Shown here: positions 1 to 7,398 of the stretch, piece after piece
How positions within the stretch are numbered: position 1 is the stretch's first letter
Layout of the letters: every line of letters begins with the position of its first letter
Assembly: GCA_036567205.1 (NCBI GenBank)
Contig: DATCVA010000116.1
Span: forward strand, 1 to 8,225
Direction: 5' to 3'
DNA from: DATCVA01 sp036567205
GTDB taxonomy: Bacteria > Pseudomonadota > Gammaproteobacteria > Burkholderiales > Burkholderiaceae_B
Length of the DNA stretch: 8,225 bases
Translations under genes and position numbers: made by a program
The notes under the pieces: generated by a model
Database searches by the model: none
Told to the model about the DNA's origin: nothing
The model's input: only the letters and a program-made list of their open reading frames with translations

Positions 1-2
1 CT

Positions 3-107
3 TACTCCACTCCCAAATCAATTGTGAACACGAAGGCGAAGCGCAGACAGTACATTTGTACGGCAAGCAAAGCCGACAAAGGTCACGGTTGATTTGGGAA
101 TGGAATG
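3..107. repeat. Long imperfect palindrome just after the phosphatase gene
   Basis: Bases 4-27 pair with 83-106: 20 of 24 positions are Watson-Crick complementary, including an uninterrupted 11-bp core (11-21 with 89-99). The four mismatches (5/105, 10/100, 22/88, 23/87) are all transitions, so each becomes a G-U wobble in RNA from one strand or the other. Inside the arms a second nested set of short stems can be drawn: GGC 35-37 with GCC 72-74, GC 41-42 with GC 67-68, and GTAC 50-53 with GTAC 58-61, separated by purine-rich internal loops. The structure begins one base beyond the TAA stop of the minus-strand phosphatase gene, so it would form the 3' end of that mRNA. There is no clear T-tract, so a simple intrinsic terminator is not shown. 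It could be a dispersed intergenic palindromic repeat, a folded 3' end or a mobile-element remnant; only the symmetry is certain. Confidence 0.6.
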
Positions 108-755
108 TTAGATGATGTCGTCCAGAGCGGCTATATCCAGATGCTCTGCCTGACCCCAGTTAATTATATTCCAGTTGTGGTCTTCGTCGATGGCGAAATG
201 ATTGATGCTGGTATTAAGAATAAGATCCAGCCTGGGCGCCTGAAAAGATAGCCGGCTGGCCTTGCGCCACGCAACGTCTATGACGCCGCCATGCGCAAAC
301 GCAACAATGTTTTGGCCTTTGTAGCGTTGGGCAAGATCCTCGAATGCCTTGCCAATACGTATACCGAAATCATGCAACGTTTCACCACGCTCGATAAGCT
401 GATGCGGATCGCGAAAATTCAAACCAGCTTGCCCGGACGACTCACCATTAAGCGCAGCCCAATCCCATCCTTCGTAAATGCCGAAGCTGCGCTCGCGCAA
501 TTGAGCACATGCCTCGACAGGCTTTCCGAAATGACCCGCGGCAATACGAGCGGTATCTAGAGCCCGGCTCAAATCACTACTGACAACGACGTCGACCTGA
601 ACATCAAACAAAGGGGAACGCAAATAATCCCCTAACCGTTCGGCCTGCCCGACCCCCCTGTCGTTTAATGGAATATCAAGCCATCCCTGAAGACGTTTCT
701 CTATATTCCACTGCGTTTCTCCGTGGCGAATCAGCCAGAACTGGGTGGTGCTCAT
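108..755 (-). CDS. Histidine phosphatase family protein (phosphoglycerate mutase-like)
   Basis: A 215-residue cytoplasmic member of the histidine phosphatase superfamily, branch 1 (GpmB/CobC-like). The phosphohistidine motif RHGETQWN lies at residues 10-17, with R10 and nucleophile H11. The second phosphate-binding arginine is R64 in SSDLSRALDTA, the likely acid/base is E88 in LRERSFG, and the second catalytic histidine is H155 in FAHGG. All core residues are present and the length is normal for a phosphatase of this branch, so it should be active. There is no signal peptide. Its ATG overlaps the TGA of the upstream LysR gene (ATGA, 752-755) and no strong Shine-Dalgarno precedes it, so translation is probably coupled to the regulator. 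The family includes mutases, alpha-ribazole phosphatases and sugar- or nucleotide-phosphatases, and the substrate cannot be assigned. Placement at the end of an ABC import operon suggests, as inference, dephosphorylation of the imported compound or a derivative. Fold certain, role unknown. Confidence 0.93.
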   Translation of the reverse strand: MSTTQFWLIRHGETQWNIEKRLQGWLDIPLNDRGVGQAERLGDYLRSPLFDVQVDVVVSSDLSRALDTARIAAGHFGKPVEACAQLRERSFGIYEGWDWAALNGESSGQAGLNFRDPHQLIERGETLHDFGIRIGKAFEDLAQRYKGQNIVAFAHGGVIDVAWRKASRLSFQAPRLDLILNTSINHFAIDEDHNWNIINWGQAEHLDIAALDDII

Positions 756-1660
756 GAAACTAGTTTTTCCATTAAATTATCTATATTCCAGATCTCTTTC
801 AGCATCGAGATCAGGGCTACAAGTACAGGTTGAGAGGCATTTTCGCCGGAGGTGATGAAACCCAGGGCCGCTTCGATTTTTGCGTGGCCCCAAACTGTGA
901 AGTCGTGGCGCTTGGCTCCCAACAGCGCAACCTCTTCGCGTAACAAGGCACAGCCAGCCCCCGCGCGCACCAGCGCGTCCATATTAGCTTGATCAGCGCT
1001 ATTCATGACCACGCGAGGCGAAAGTCCATGCCGCTCGAAGAGCTCTCGTAAAAGAAGATGTATATGACTGCCATGCGGACCATCCAGCCACGGCAATGTA
1101 GCCAATTCGGCCCAGCCGCCCAGCTTAAGCTGCTCTGCCATACCATTGGGCAATGCGACCCGATACGTAATGCTGCGCAATGGCATCCACAGTACATCGC
1201 GCGGCGGATAGGCGGCAATAGTCAGTGCTGCGGACAGCCGCCCAGTACTGACATATTCTACCAGTTGAGTAGTAGGCAGCACGCAGGTCTGAAGCTCTAT
1301 GAGCGGCAAGCTTCTAGTGACGCCACTGACCAGTTCCCCCAAACGCAGGAAATCGACTTGTTCGCTGGGAATGCCCAGCTCAACCGTGCCATGCAATTCG
1401 CCCTGAAGCTGTAAAGCCTCGGACTTGAGTTGGATGCCCAGCCTCAGCAGCGTCTCGGCAGTCGGCAATAAGGTCTCTCCCGCCTTGGCAAGCGTAAGCT
1501 TGCCGGCGCTACGCTCGAACAGCGCTACGCCAAGACTTTGCTCAAGCGCCTTGATTTGTGCCGTAATCGCAGGCTGGGTCAGGCTTAACGCCTCGGCGGC
1601 CCGAGTCAGGTTGCCAATCCGCGCTACCGTTACAAAGGCCCGTATCTGATAGATCTCCAT
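752..1660 (-). CDS. LysR-family transcriptional regulator
   Basis: A 302-residue protein with the classic LysR layout. The N-terminal winged helix-turn-helix (about residues 1-60) starts MEIYQIRAFVTVA and includes the typical TRAAEALSLTQPAITAQIKALE and LGVALFER segments. A linker helix follows (about 60-90), then a periplasmic-binding-like effector domain from about 92 to 295. The start is fixed by the family: the HTH begins immediately at this ATG, although no good Shine-Dalgarno precedes it. Translation is probably coupled to the ATPase gene, whose TGA lies 16 bp upstream. LysR regulators are commonly divergent from their targets; this one is co-directional and sits fourth in the operon, with the phosphatase overlapping its stop codon. 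It may therefore control its own operon, the likely site being the region upstream of the binding-protein gene. The effector is not deducible; the transported compound is the natural guess. Confidence 0.95.
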   Translation of the reverse strand: MEIYQIRAFVTVARIGNLTRAAEALSLTQPAITAQIKALEQSLGVALFERSAGKLTLAKAGETLLPTAETLLRLGIQLKSEALQLQGELHGTVELGIPSEQVDFLRLGELVSGVTRSLPLIELQTCVLPTTQLVEYVSTGRLSAALTIAAYPPRDVLWMPLRSITYRVALPNGMAEQLKLGGWAELATLPWLDGPHGSHIHLLLRELFERHGLSPRVVMNSADQANMDALVRAGAGCALLREEVALLGAKRHDFTVWGHAKIEAALGFITSGENASQPVLVALISMLKEIWNIDNLMEKLVS

Positions 1661-1676
1661 AAGGCCGGCTTACATA

Positions 1677-2762
1677 TCAAGCAATGAGCAAACGAATCTG
1701 GGCAGGCTCAAGGCCCACCGACACGGGCGCTCCTGGCCGAAACAAGCTAAGGCCCGCATAGTGTGACTGATCCGCCGTAATATGCTGTTCGCCGACGCGT
1801 ACATCATAGCGTGTGAACTCGCCCAGAAACTCACTGCGCTCAACGATACCGGGAAGCCAGATAAACCGGGCATCGCCACGCCCGCCGGCACTTTCCATTT
1901 GGACACTATGCGGCCGGAAGCTCGCCGCGATCCTGGAAGTGTTCGGCGCCTCGCTATGCAGCGGTAGCGTCAAATCGCCCACCCCTCTGACACTTAAAAT
2001 AATTTGCTTGCTGCTGCGTTCTTTGACATCGCCTTCCAGTACGTTCATGGTGCCCACGAAGTTAGCTACGAAACGGTTGCACGGAAAGTCGAACAAGTTT
2101 GACGGGCTACCAACCTGCTGCACCACACCCAGATCCATAACCGCCATGCGATCGGCGGTGGTCATGGCCTCTTCCTGATCGTGAGTCACAAAAATCGTAG
2201 TAATTCCGAGCCGGCGCTGGAGCGACAGAAGCTCCTGCCGCATTTGTACACGCAGGTTTTTGTCAAGATTGGACAAGGGCTCATCGAGTAGCAAGACTTG
2301 CGGCTCGATCACGATAGTTCGGGCCAGGGCGACGCGTTGTTGCTGGCCACCGGACAGCTCGTTCGGGCGCCTTCGGGCATACTGCGACAGCCCCACCAGT
2401 TCAAGGGCGGCCCCCACCCGAGCCTTGATTTCCGCATTGCGCAAGCGTCTTTCCACCAGCCCAAAGGCAACATTATCCCAAACCGTCATATGGGGCCAAA
2501 GAGCATAGCTTTGGAACACCATGCCAATATTGCGCCGATGTGGAGGCACCCCGCTAACGTCTTTGCCGTCGACGAACAACTGCCCCGAATTTTGCCGATT
2601 GAAACCCGCGACCAGTCTGAGCAACGTTGATTTCCCCGATCCGGACGGGCCCAGCAGAGCAAAAAACTCACCGGGCTCGACAAGCAAACTGACGTCTTTC
2701 AATACTTCAGTCTTCCCGTACGACAGATGGATATTGCGGCACTCAACACTGACTTTTTTCAT
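1677..2762 (-). CDS. ABC transporter ATP-binding protein (Fe3+/spermidine/putrescine-type importer)
   Basis: A 361-residue nucleotide-binding subunit of a binding-protein-dependent importer, acting at the cytoplasmic face of the inner membrane. Visible motifs in order are Walker A GPSGSGKST (38-46), Q-loop Q84 in MVFQ, signature LSGGQ (136-140), Walker B VLLLDEP (156-162) with catalytic E161, D-loop SNLD (164-167) and switch H194 in THDQEEA. A C-terminal region from about 235 onward has the size and character of a TOBE domain, as in the PotA/FbpC/MalK group, where it can carry regulatory or substrate-related functions. The start overlaps the permease stop by one base (TAATG). An AGGA Shine-Dalgarno lies at 2769-2772, six bases upstream, so the ATG is well supported. 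All catalytic residues are intact. The transported substrate cannot be told from this subunit. Confidence 0.96.
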   Translation of the reverse strand: MKKVSVECRNIHLSYGKTEVLKDVSLLVEPGEFFALLGPSGSGKSTLLRLVAGFNRQNSGQLFVDGKDVSGVPPHRRNIGMVFQSYALWPHMTVWDNVAFGLVERRLRNAEIKARVGAALELVGLSQYARRRPNELSGGQQQRVALARTIVIEPQVLLLDEPLSNLDKNLRVQMRQELLSLQRRLGITTIFVTHDQEEAMTTADRMAVMDLGVVQQVGSPSNLFDFPCNRFVANFVGTMNVLEGDVKERSSKQIILSVRGVGDLTLPLHSEAPNTSRIAASFRPHSVQMESAGGRGDARFIWLPGIVERSEFLGEFTRYDVRVGEQHITADQSHYAGLSLFRPGAPVSVGLEPAQIRLLIA

Positions 2763-4471
2763 TATGCTTCCTGACTGGCCCGCAAGGGCCGCTGACGGGC
2801 CGATGCACGCTCGACAATGACATGCGACGCGTAGGTGCCTATTGCAACGGCAACGACGGCCAGCACACCCAGCGCCGCGCCAGGCCCGCGGCCCGATGCA
2901 CTTTGCATATATAGATAAATGCCATAGCTCATAGGCGCATCGCTATCGCGGGTAACGAGCATAATGGTAGCCGACAGTTCCACTGCGGCGGTAATAAAGC
3001 TAGTAACAAAGCCGGCCAGCATCCCCCCTGCCATAAGCGGGATCACGACCCTTCGAATCGTACTGAAACGATTGGCCCCTACCGATGCTGCGGCTTCCTC
3101 GAGCGATAAGTTGATTTGCTGAAGCGCCGCTACACATGAGCGCAACGCGTAGGGCAAGCGTCGTACCGAATAAGCGATCATGATAAGCACCCACGTTGTG
3201 GTCAGGCCGATGTCGGTGCCGGGGATTTCAACCCCTCGAAACGTACGCATATAGCCGATGGCCAAAACAATTCCGGGCACGGCCAGGGCAGCAGAGGAAA
3301 TCCAGTCCAGCCATTGACGGCCTGGAAGCTTGGTGCGCAGCATCAGGTACGCAATGGCGGTACCCAGAATGACGTCTATCCCCGCTGCCAGGCCACAGTA
3401 CAACAGCGTATTTTTAATCATGCCCTGCGACTCGTGAAACACGGCGCTGTAATGTGCCAGCGTATAGCCATCGGGCAAGGGTGCATAGCTCCATACGGTA
3501 GCCAGGGATAGCATCAGCACCCCGAAATGGGGCGATAACACCAGCAACAAAACCAGAATGATCCAGCCATAAGCCAGCACGGTCTGAGTTTTATTAAGAT
3601 CGCGCTGCTGCAGAGAACTGCCCCCTTTTTGCAAAGTCGAATAGTCCTTGCCTTTCAGGGCACTGGCCGACAGCCACATTGCCAGAATGGAAAACCCGAT
3701 CATGATGACGCTAATAACGTAGCCCAGCGGATCGCCGATACCGACCTGTGTAATACGCAAATAGGCCTGCGGCGCCAGCATATTCGTAATCCCCAGCACC
3801 AGCGGCGTTCCCAGATCGTCGAACACCTTTACAAATACCAGCGATGCGCCGGCAATGTAGCCCGGCAAAGCTAGGGGAAAAATAACCCGTCTAAACAAAC
3901 GCCAGCCTTTTGCCCCCAGATTAACGGCTGCTTCTTCCATGGAGCCGTCGATATTGCGCAGTGCGACGGTCAGATTCATAAGAATGAACGGAAAATAATG
4001 CAGGGACTCGACAAAAATAATGCCATTCAGACCGTCCATGACGGGAATGGTGATGCCAAACCAGTCATCAAGCAATAGATTCATGCTGCCAGATCTGCCG
4101 AAAATCAATTGCATGGCAACAGCGCCGACAAACGGCGGCATAATCAACGGCAACACGCCCAGCGTCTGAATAATCAAGGCGCCCCTGAAGCGAAAGCGTA
4201 TTGTCAGATAAGCTAAAGGAACCGCGATAAGGGATGAAAAAAACGTGGCGGCCACGGCCACATAAAGGCTGTTGAAGAACGATTCCTTCAGCAGGGTTTG
4301 ATGAAAAAAAGCACCAAAGTGCCCCAACGTAAAACTGCCATCCGCGTTAACAAAAGCGCTATAAAAAACGCTGCCTACGGGGATGATTAAAAAAGTGGTT
4401 AGAAACGCCAGTACAAGCAGTGCAACAAGCACGAAGCCGGGTGAAAGTCTCGAAGAAAAGGTCTGGGTCAT
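2762..4471 (-). CDS. Fused two-domain ABC transporter permease (FbpB/ThiP-like)
   Basis: A 569-residue inner-membrane protein in which two BinPDT1-type permease halves are joined in one chain, the arrangement seen in FbpB, ThiP and some phosphonate or organophosphate importers. About twelve hydrophobic segments are visible, six in each half, separated by a polar linker around residues 273-297. Each half carries an EAA loop that docks on the ATPase: EEAAVNLGAKGWRLFRRVIFP from residue 179 and EEAAASVGANRFSTIRRVVIP from residue 458. One polypeptide can therefore supply the whole translocation pore, which fits there being only one permease gene. The start has a modest GAGG Shine-Dalgarno at 4477-4480, five bases upstream. 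The gene is separated from the binding-protein gene by 107 bp holding a hairpin, and overlaps the ATPase gene by one base. No frame disruption is seen. Substrate specificity is set mainly by the binding protein and is not evident here. Confidence 0.95.
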   Translation of the reverse strand: MTQTFSSRLSPGFVLVALLVLAFLTTFLIIPVGSVFYSAFVNADGSFTLGHFGAFFHQTLLKESFFNSLYVAVAATFFSSLIAVPLAYLTIRFRFRGALIIQTLGVLPLIMPPFVGAVAMQLIFGRSGSMNLLLDDWFGITIPVMDGLNGIIFVESLHYFPFILMNLTVALRNIDGSMEEAAVNLGAKGWRLFRRVIFPLALPGYIAGASLVFVKVFDDLGTPLVLGITNMLAPQAYLRITQVGIGDPLGYVISVIMIGFSILAMWLSASALKGKDYSTLQKGGSSLQQRDLNKTQTVLAYGWIILVLLLVLSPHFGVLMLSLATVWSYAPLPDGYTLAHYSAVFHESQGMIKNTLLYCGLAAGIDVILGTAIAYLMLRTKLPGRQWLDWISSAALAVPGIVLAIGYMRTFRGVEIPGTDIGLTTTWVLIMIAYSVRRLPYALRSCVAALQQINLSLEEAAASVGANRFSTIRRVVIPLMAGGMLAGFVTSFITAAVELSATIMLVTRDSDAPMSYGIYLYMQSASGRGPGAALGVLAVVAVAIGTYASHVIVERASARQRPLRASQEA

Positions 4472-4533
4472 GAAGGCCTCGCAACGAGCCGGACACAGCT
4501 GTCGCTAAACAAAACAAATTACCGGAACAAAAA

Positions 4534-4572
4534 TTACGGTTCCAGGGTCGCCTTGCGCCCCTGGAACCGTAA
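4534..4572 (-). terminator. Intercistronic hairpin with T-tract between binding-protein and permease genes
   Basis: A perfect 14-bp stem (4534-4547 with 4559-4572) encloses an 11-base loop and begins six bases after the binding-protein TAG stop codon. On the minus strand the stem is followed by AA-complementary bases and five Ts (4529-4533), the form of an intrinsic terminator. Since permease, ATPase and later genes have no obvious promoter of their own in the 107-bp gap, it more likely acts as a partial terminator or as a stabiliser of the binding-protein mRNA 3' end. That would give more binding protein than membrane components, as known for many ABC import operons. Downstream GTTCC (4524-4528 on the minus strand) could also pair with GGAAC of the 3' arm (4539-4543), a weaker alternative fold. 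Confidence 0.85.
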
Positions 4573-4578
4573 AAAACA

Positions 4579-5898
4579 CTACAACGCGGCCGCTTCTTTG
4601 GCCAAGGCCTGGGCCTTCTCGTAGTTTGCTTTGGCCTGACTATTCCAGTCCCCCTGGATTTTGGATAATTTTTGACTTATGTCAGCATCTTTTTTGTTGC
4701 CCTTAAAGACGGCAACCAGCTCGGGCGATTGAGCTTGTTTTAGATCGATCAACGGCGTCCACGCCAATTTTCTGGCTTCGGACAACAACTGCTGTGCCTT
4801 ACTGCTGGGGTTGGCGCCCAGCTTCGATTCTGCTGCGTAGATCGCCTTAGTGGCTTGCTGCAAATCTGCATGACGGAAAGTAATCGTCTGGTCGAATAAA
4901 GACTGGACCACGTAATAGCGGCTTTGCGACAAATCGACATCGAATTGCACTTTGCTGCGCTTGGCGATCTCACCCGGATCAGGATAGCCTTCGGGAATAT
5001 TACCAAGCTGTTTATATGGAAGCACCGGCAGGCGGGAAATTTCCGGTTTAAGCAATAGTTCCTGACCCTCTTTGCTTAACGTAAAAATAATGAATTTTTT
5101 ACCTTCCTCTGTGTTTTTCGCCCCGGCGATCAATGCAATATTAGCGGGCACGATAGCGGTCTCTTCGGGGTAAACAAACTCGACCGGGAACTTGGAGTAT
5201 TTGCTGGACAAGCCAAAAAAATCGATAACGGGGCCAGCGCCAAACTGGCCGTTATTTATCCCATCGGGAACACCAAATGATCGTTCAGTAATTGCGGCGC
5301 TGTTACCCGCCATACGAATCAACGTATTCCAGCCTTTGTCCCAGCCTTCGCCCTGCAATATTGTCTCGACGGTCAGGTGCATGGTGCCTGAGCGCGATGG
5401 CGATGTAATCCCTACGTTACCGTACCACTCGGGTTTAAGCAGATCGGTCCATGATTGCGGTTCCGTCAGTTTTTTAGCCTTGAGCAGCCGCGTGTTGTAC
5501 ATAATCCCGTAACCCGCCAGGGCCTGGCCCATGAACATTCCACTGGGATCGTTAATAGGGAAACTGCCAATCTTGTCGGGCACATTAGGGTTGGCGATAT
5601 CGCCGGCCTTTTCAAGAAGCTTGTCTTGAGCCAGGACCTCAAATGCGTCGGGAGCACTGGCCCAGAACACCTCGGGCCGCTTGCCCGACTCGGTTTCCCG
5701 AACATAGGCAATACCCGAAACCGTATTTTTATTAAGGATTTCCAGTTTGATATCGGGATTGGCCTTCTCAAACGCCGACTTGTATGCCTGCGTGAGCTCT
5801 TTGGGGAATGAGGTAATCACCGTTACCGTTCCCGCAAGAACCGGTGCCGCGCTGGCCAGCAAAGACGCTGTAAGCAATAACCTGAGTTTCTTATTCAT
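4579..5898 (-). CDS. Periplasmic extracellular solute-binding protein of the ABC importer
   Basis: A 439-residue secreted binding protein. Residues 1-22 form a Sec signal peptide: basic MNKKLR, a hydrophobic core, and a VLA cleavage site before G23. The mature part starts TVTVITSFPKE and resembles the Fe3+/2-aminoethylphosphonate/phosphoglycerate group of family 1 solute-binding proteins (COG1840-like). A SPSRSGT segment (166-172) could form an anion-binding loop, followed by ITERSFGVPDG (203-213) and AGPVIDFFG (221-229). The adjacent tyrosine pair that binds iron in FbpA is not evident, so ferric iron is doubtful; a phosphorylated or carboxylated organic anion is at least as likely. It is roughly 100 residues longer than typical FbpA proteins, with a helical, lysine- and alanine-rich tail from about 315. 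The ATG is supported by AAGGAG at 5906-5911, seven bases upstream. It is the first gene of the operon and is followed by a hairpin. Function as a binding protein is near certain, ligand unknown. Confidence 0.93.
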   Translation of the reverse strand: MNKKLRLLLTASLLASAAPVLAGTVTVITSFPKELTQAYKSAFEKANPDIKLEILNKNTVSGIAYVRETESGKRPEVFWASAPDAFEVLAQDKLLEKAGDIANPNVPDKIGSFPINDPSGMFMGQALAGYGIMYNTRLLKAKKLTEPQSWTDLLKPEWYGNVGITSPSRSGTMHLTVETILQGEGWDKGWNTLIRMAGNSAAITERSFGVPDGINNGQFGAGPVIDFFGLSSKYSKFPVEFVYPEETAIVPANIALIAGAKNTEEGKKFIIFTLSKEGQELLLKPEISRLPVLPYKQLGNIPEGYPDPGEIAKRSKVQFDVDLSQSRYYVVQSLFDQTITFRHADLQQATKAIYAAESKLGANPSSKAQQLLSEARKLAWTPLIDLKQAQSPELVAVFKGNKKDADISQKLSKIQGDWNSQAKANYEKAQALAKEAAAL

Positions 5899-6059
5899 TT
5901 TATGTCTCCTTCACAGTGGGGATGCTGGCAACATAGGCAATGAACAAGCTTGCGTCCAATCAGAATTTTTGATGCCTGCTATAAACCACAGGCAGACTCA
6001 CCTAATCTTAAGGGTAAACGTTAGTGTGAAACGGCAGAAACCCAAGCGCTACGGCAAGC
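5899..6059 (-). promoter_or_regulatory. Leader and probable promoter region of the ABC import operon
   Basis: This 161-bp gap lies between the pyrC stop and the binding-protein start. It holds a good ribosome-binding site (AAGGAG, 5906-5911). One weak sigma70-like candidate is TTGGAC (5954-5959) and TATGTT (5930-5935) with an 18-bp spacer, giving a leader of roughly 25 bases. An alternative -10, TATAGC (5978-5983), lies inside a 22-bp inverted repeat but lacks a convincing -35. No intrinsic terminator for pyrC is visible, so readthrough from pyrC is also possible. The exact promoter is a guess. Confidence 0.4.
5973..5994. promoter_or_regulatory. 22-bp inverted repeat, candidate operator
   Basis: TGCCTG (5973-5978) and CAGGCA (5989-5994) are perfect 6-bp arms around a 10-base AT-rich centre. 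The repeat lies about 75 bp upstream of the binding-protein ATG and covers a possible -10 element. The spacing is even, so it does not match the canonical LysR T-N11-A box exactly. It could bind the operon's LysR regulator or simply form a small hairpin after pyrC, but there is no T-tract typical of a terminator. Confidence 0.3.
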
Positions 6060-7124
6060 TTATTCCACGACAACCTTCCAGGACAATGACTCGCCTGCAG
6101 CTAACGGAACCAGCGAAGAATCGCCCATCGGCAATTCGTTGGGCACGGTGTAAGGTGTGCGCTGCAACGTCAGCGAACCGACATTAATGGGCAGCCCATA
6201 GAATGCGGGGCCGTTTTTGCTTGCAAACGCCTCGAGCCGATCCAGCCTGCCAACCGAATCAAAGGCCGTTGCATAAAGCTCCATCGCATGAAGCGCGGTA
6301 TAGCATCCCGCACAACCACAGGCATGTTCTTTAAGCCCCTTGGCATGGGGTGCACTATCGGTACCCAAAAAGAAACGGTCGCTGCCGCCCGTAGCGGCGG
6401 CGAGCAAAGCAAGACGATGCGTCTCGCGCTTCAACACAGGCAGGCAATACCAGTGCGGCCTTATCCCGCCTAGAAAAATGGCATTGCGGTTATAGAGCAA
6501 ATGGTGAGCCGTGATGGTTGCGGCAATAGGCCCTTGCGCCTGTTGCACATAATCAACGCCGTCTTTGGTGGTGATGTGCTCGAATACGACCTTAAGCTCT
6601 GGATAGGCGCGACGCAGCGGTATCATGACCTGATCAATAAAAGCCGCCTCACGATCAAATAAATCAATGCCGGGATCGGTAACCTCTCCGTGCACCAACA
6701 ACGGCAACCCCTGTTCTTGCATTGCATCGAGCGCGCCGCTACAACGCCCCAGCAAGTCGGTAACACCTGCGTCCGAGTTAGTCGTAGCACCGGCCGGATA
6801 CAACTTTACCCCATGCACTGCTCCCGACTGTTTCGCCCTGACGATTTCGTCTGCAGACGTATTGTCGGTTAAATACAGAGTCATTAATGGGGTGAAAACA
6901 CCTTTCGGGACGCCCGCACGCTGGGCTGCTGCAAGAATACGATCGCGATAGGCTAGCGCCTGTGCGGTTGTGCTAACAGGCGGTTTTAAATTAGGCATCA
7001 CGATGGCACGGGCGAACTGCCGGGCCGTATCGCCCACCACCGAATCCAGCACTGCGCCATCACGCAGATGCAAATGCCAATCATCGGGGCGAATAATAGT
7101 AAGGGCATTGATAGTGGCTGGCAT
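6060..7124 (-). CDS. pyrC: Dihydroorotase, class II (pyrC)
   Basis: A 354-residue zinc amidohydrolase that interconverts N-carbamoyl-L-aspartate and L-dihydroorotate, the third step of de novo pyrimidine synthesis, in the cytoplasm. The expected metal ligands are present: H17 and H19 in DDWHLHLRDG, the carbamylated lysine K107 in HGVKLYPAGATTNS, H145 in LLVHGE, H183 in FEHITTKDGVDYV, and catalytic D255 in FLGTDSAPH. Substrate-contact R21 and N45 also fit. Length and the start at MPATINALTIIRPDDWH agree with the homodimeric E. coli-type enzyme (348 residues), not the longer class I type. The Shine-Dalgarno is weak (AGAAG, a few bases upstream of the ATG). It is on the same strand as the downstream ABC operon, 161 bp away, but has no functional link to it. 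The gene appears intact. Confidence 0.97.
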   Translation of the reverse strand: MPATINALTIIRPDDWHLHLRDGAVLDSVVGDTARQFARAIVMPNLKPPVSTTAQALAYRDRILAAAQRAGVPKGVFTPLMTLYLTDNTSADEIVRAKQSGAVHGVKLYPAGATTNSDAGVTDLLGRCSGALDAMQEQGLPLLVHGEVTDPGIDLFDREAAFIDQVMIPLRRAYPELKVVFEHITTKDGVDYVQQAQGPIAATITAHHLLYNRNAIFLGGIRPHWYCLPVLKRETHRLALLAAATGGSDRFFLGTDSAPHAKGLKEHACGCAGCYTALHAMELYATAFDSVGRLDRLEAFASKNGPAFYGLPINVGSLTLQRTPYTVPNELPMGDSSLVPLAAGESLSWKVVVE

Positions 7125-7144
7125 ATAGCTTCTATAAAAAATAA

Positions 7145-7175
7145 ATTATCAGAGGTAAAGAAAAAAATCGGTCTA
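7145..7175 (-). promoter_or_regulatory. pyrC: Candidate pyrC promoter
   Basis: On the minus strand GATAAT (7145-7150) matches the sigma70 -10 consensus at five of six positions and sits 20 bp before the pyrC ATG. A partial -35 match, TAGACC (7170-7175), is separated by 19 bp with a run of seven Ts in the spacer. The leader would be very short, about a dozen bases. The spacing is longer than ideal, so this is only a plausible placement. Confidence 0.35.
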
Positions 7176-7197
7176 CTTTAGATAGCGGCATGCCACC

Positions 7198-7398
7198 TTA
7201 AGCACGGGCTAAACATGGGACAGGCTGGAATGGCCAACTTACCGTTGCATGGAAACGCCGATGGCATTTCATTTCGATTTTAGCGTTAAACACAACTGCG
7301 ATCCCGGCAATCGCCCCTTCCTTGCATAAAACGCATAAGGCCCCTTTGCCCCTCTGTTCAAAATAGAGAATGCGTTCCATACCGGACGACTCAACCAC
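7198..7398 (-). other. Doubtful short open reading frame upstream of pyrC
   Basis: An open frame of 66 codons from a GTG at 7396-7398, or 60 codons from an ATG at 7378-7380 (MERILYFEQRGKGALCV...). It is co-directional with pyrC and ends 73 bp before it. There is no convincing Shine-Dalgarno at either start. The product has four cysteines spread through it and a slightly hydrophobic middle (GAIAGIAVVF), but no family I recognise and no clear signal peptide or membrane helix. It may be a chance frame, a small unannotated gene or a decayed gene. I lean to non-coding. Confidence 0.15.

Noticed and set aside
6002..6024. CTAA...TTAG dyad after pyrC as a terminator
   Set aside because: Arms are only four bases, the interior does not pair well and no T-tract follows.
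5747..6187. 146-codon plus-strand frame across the pyrC/binding-protein gap
   Set aside because: It is antisense to the ends of two well-supported genes, shows no domain features, and covers the probable promoter region.
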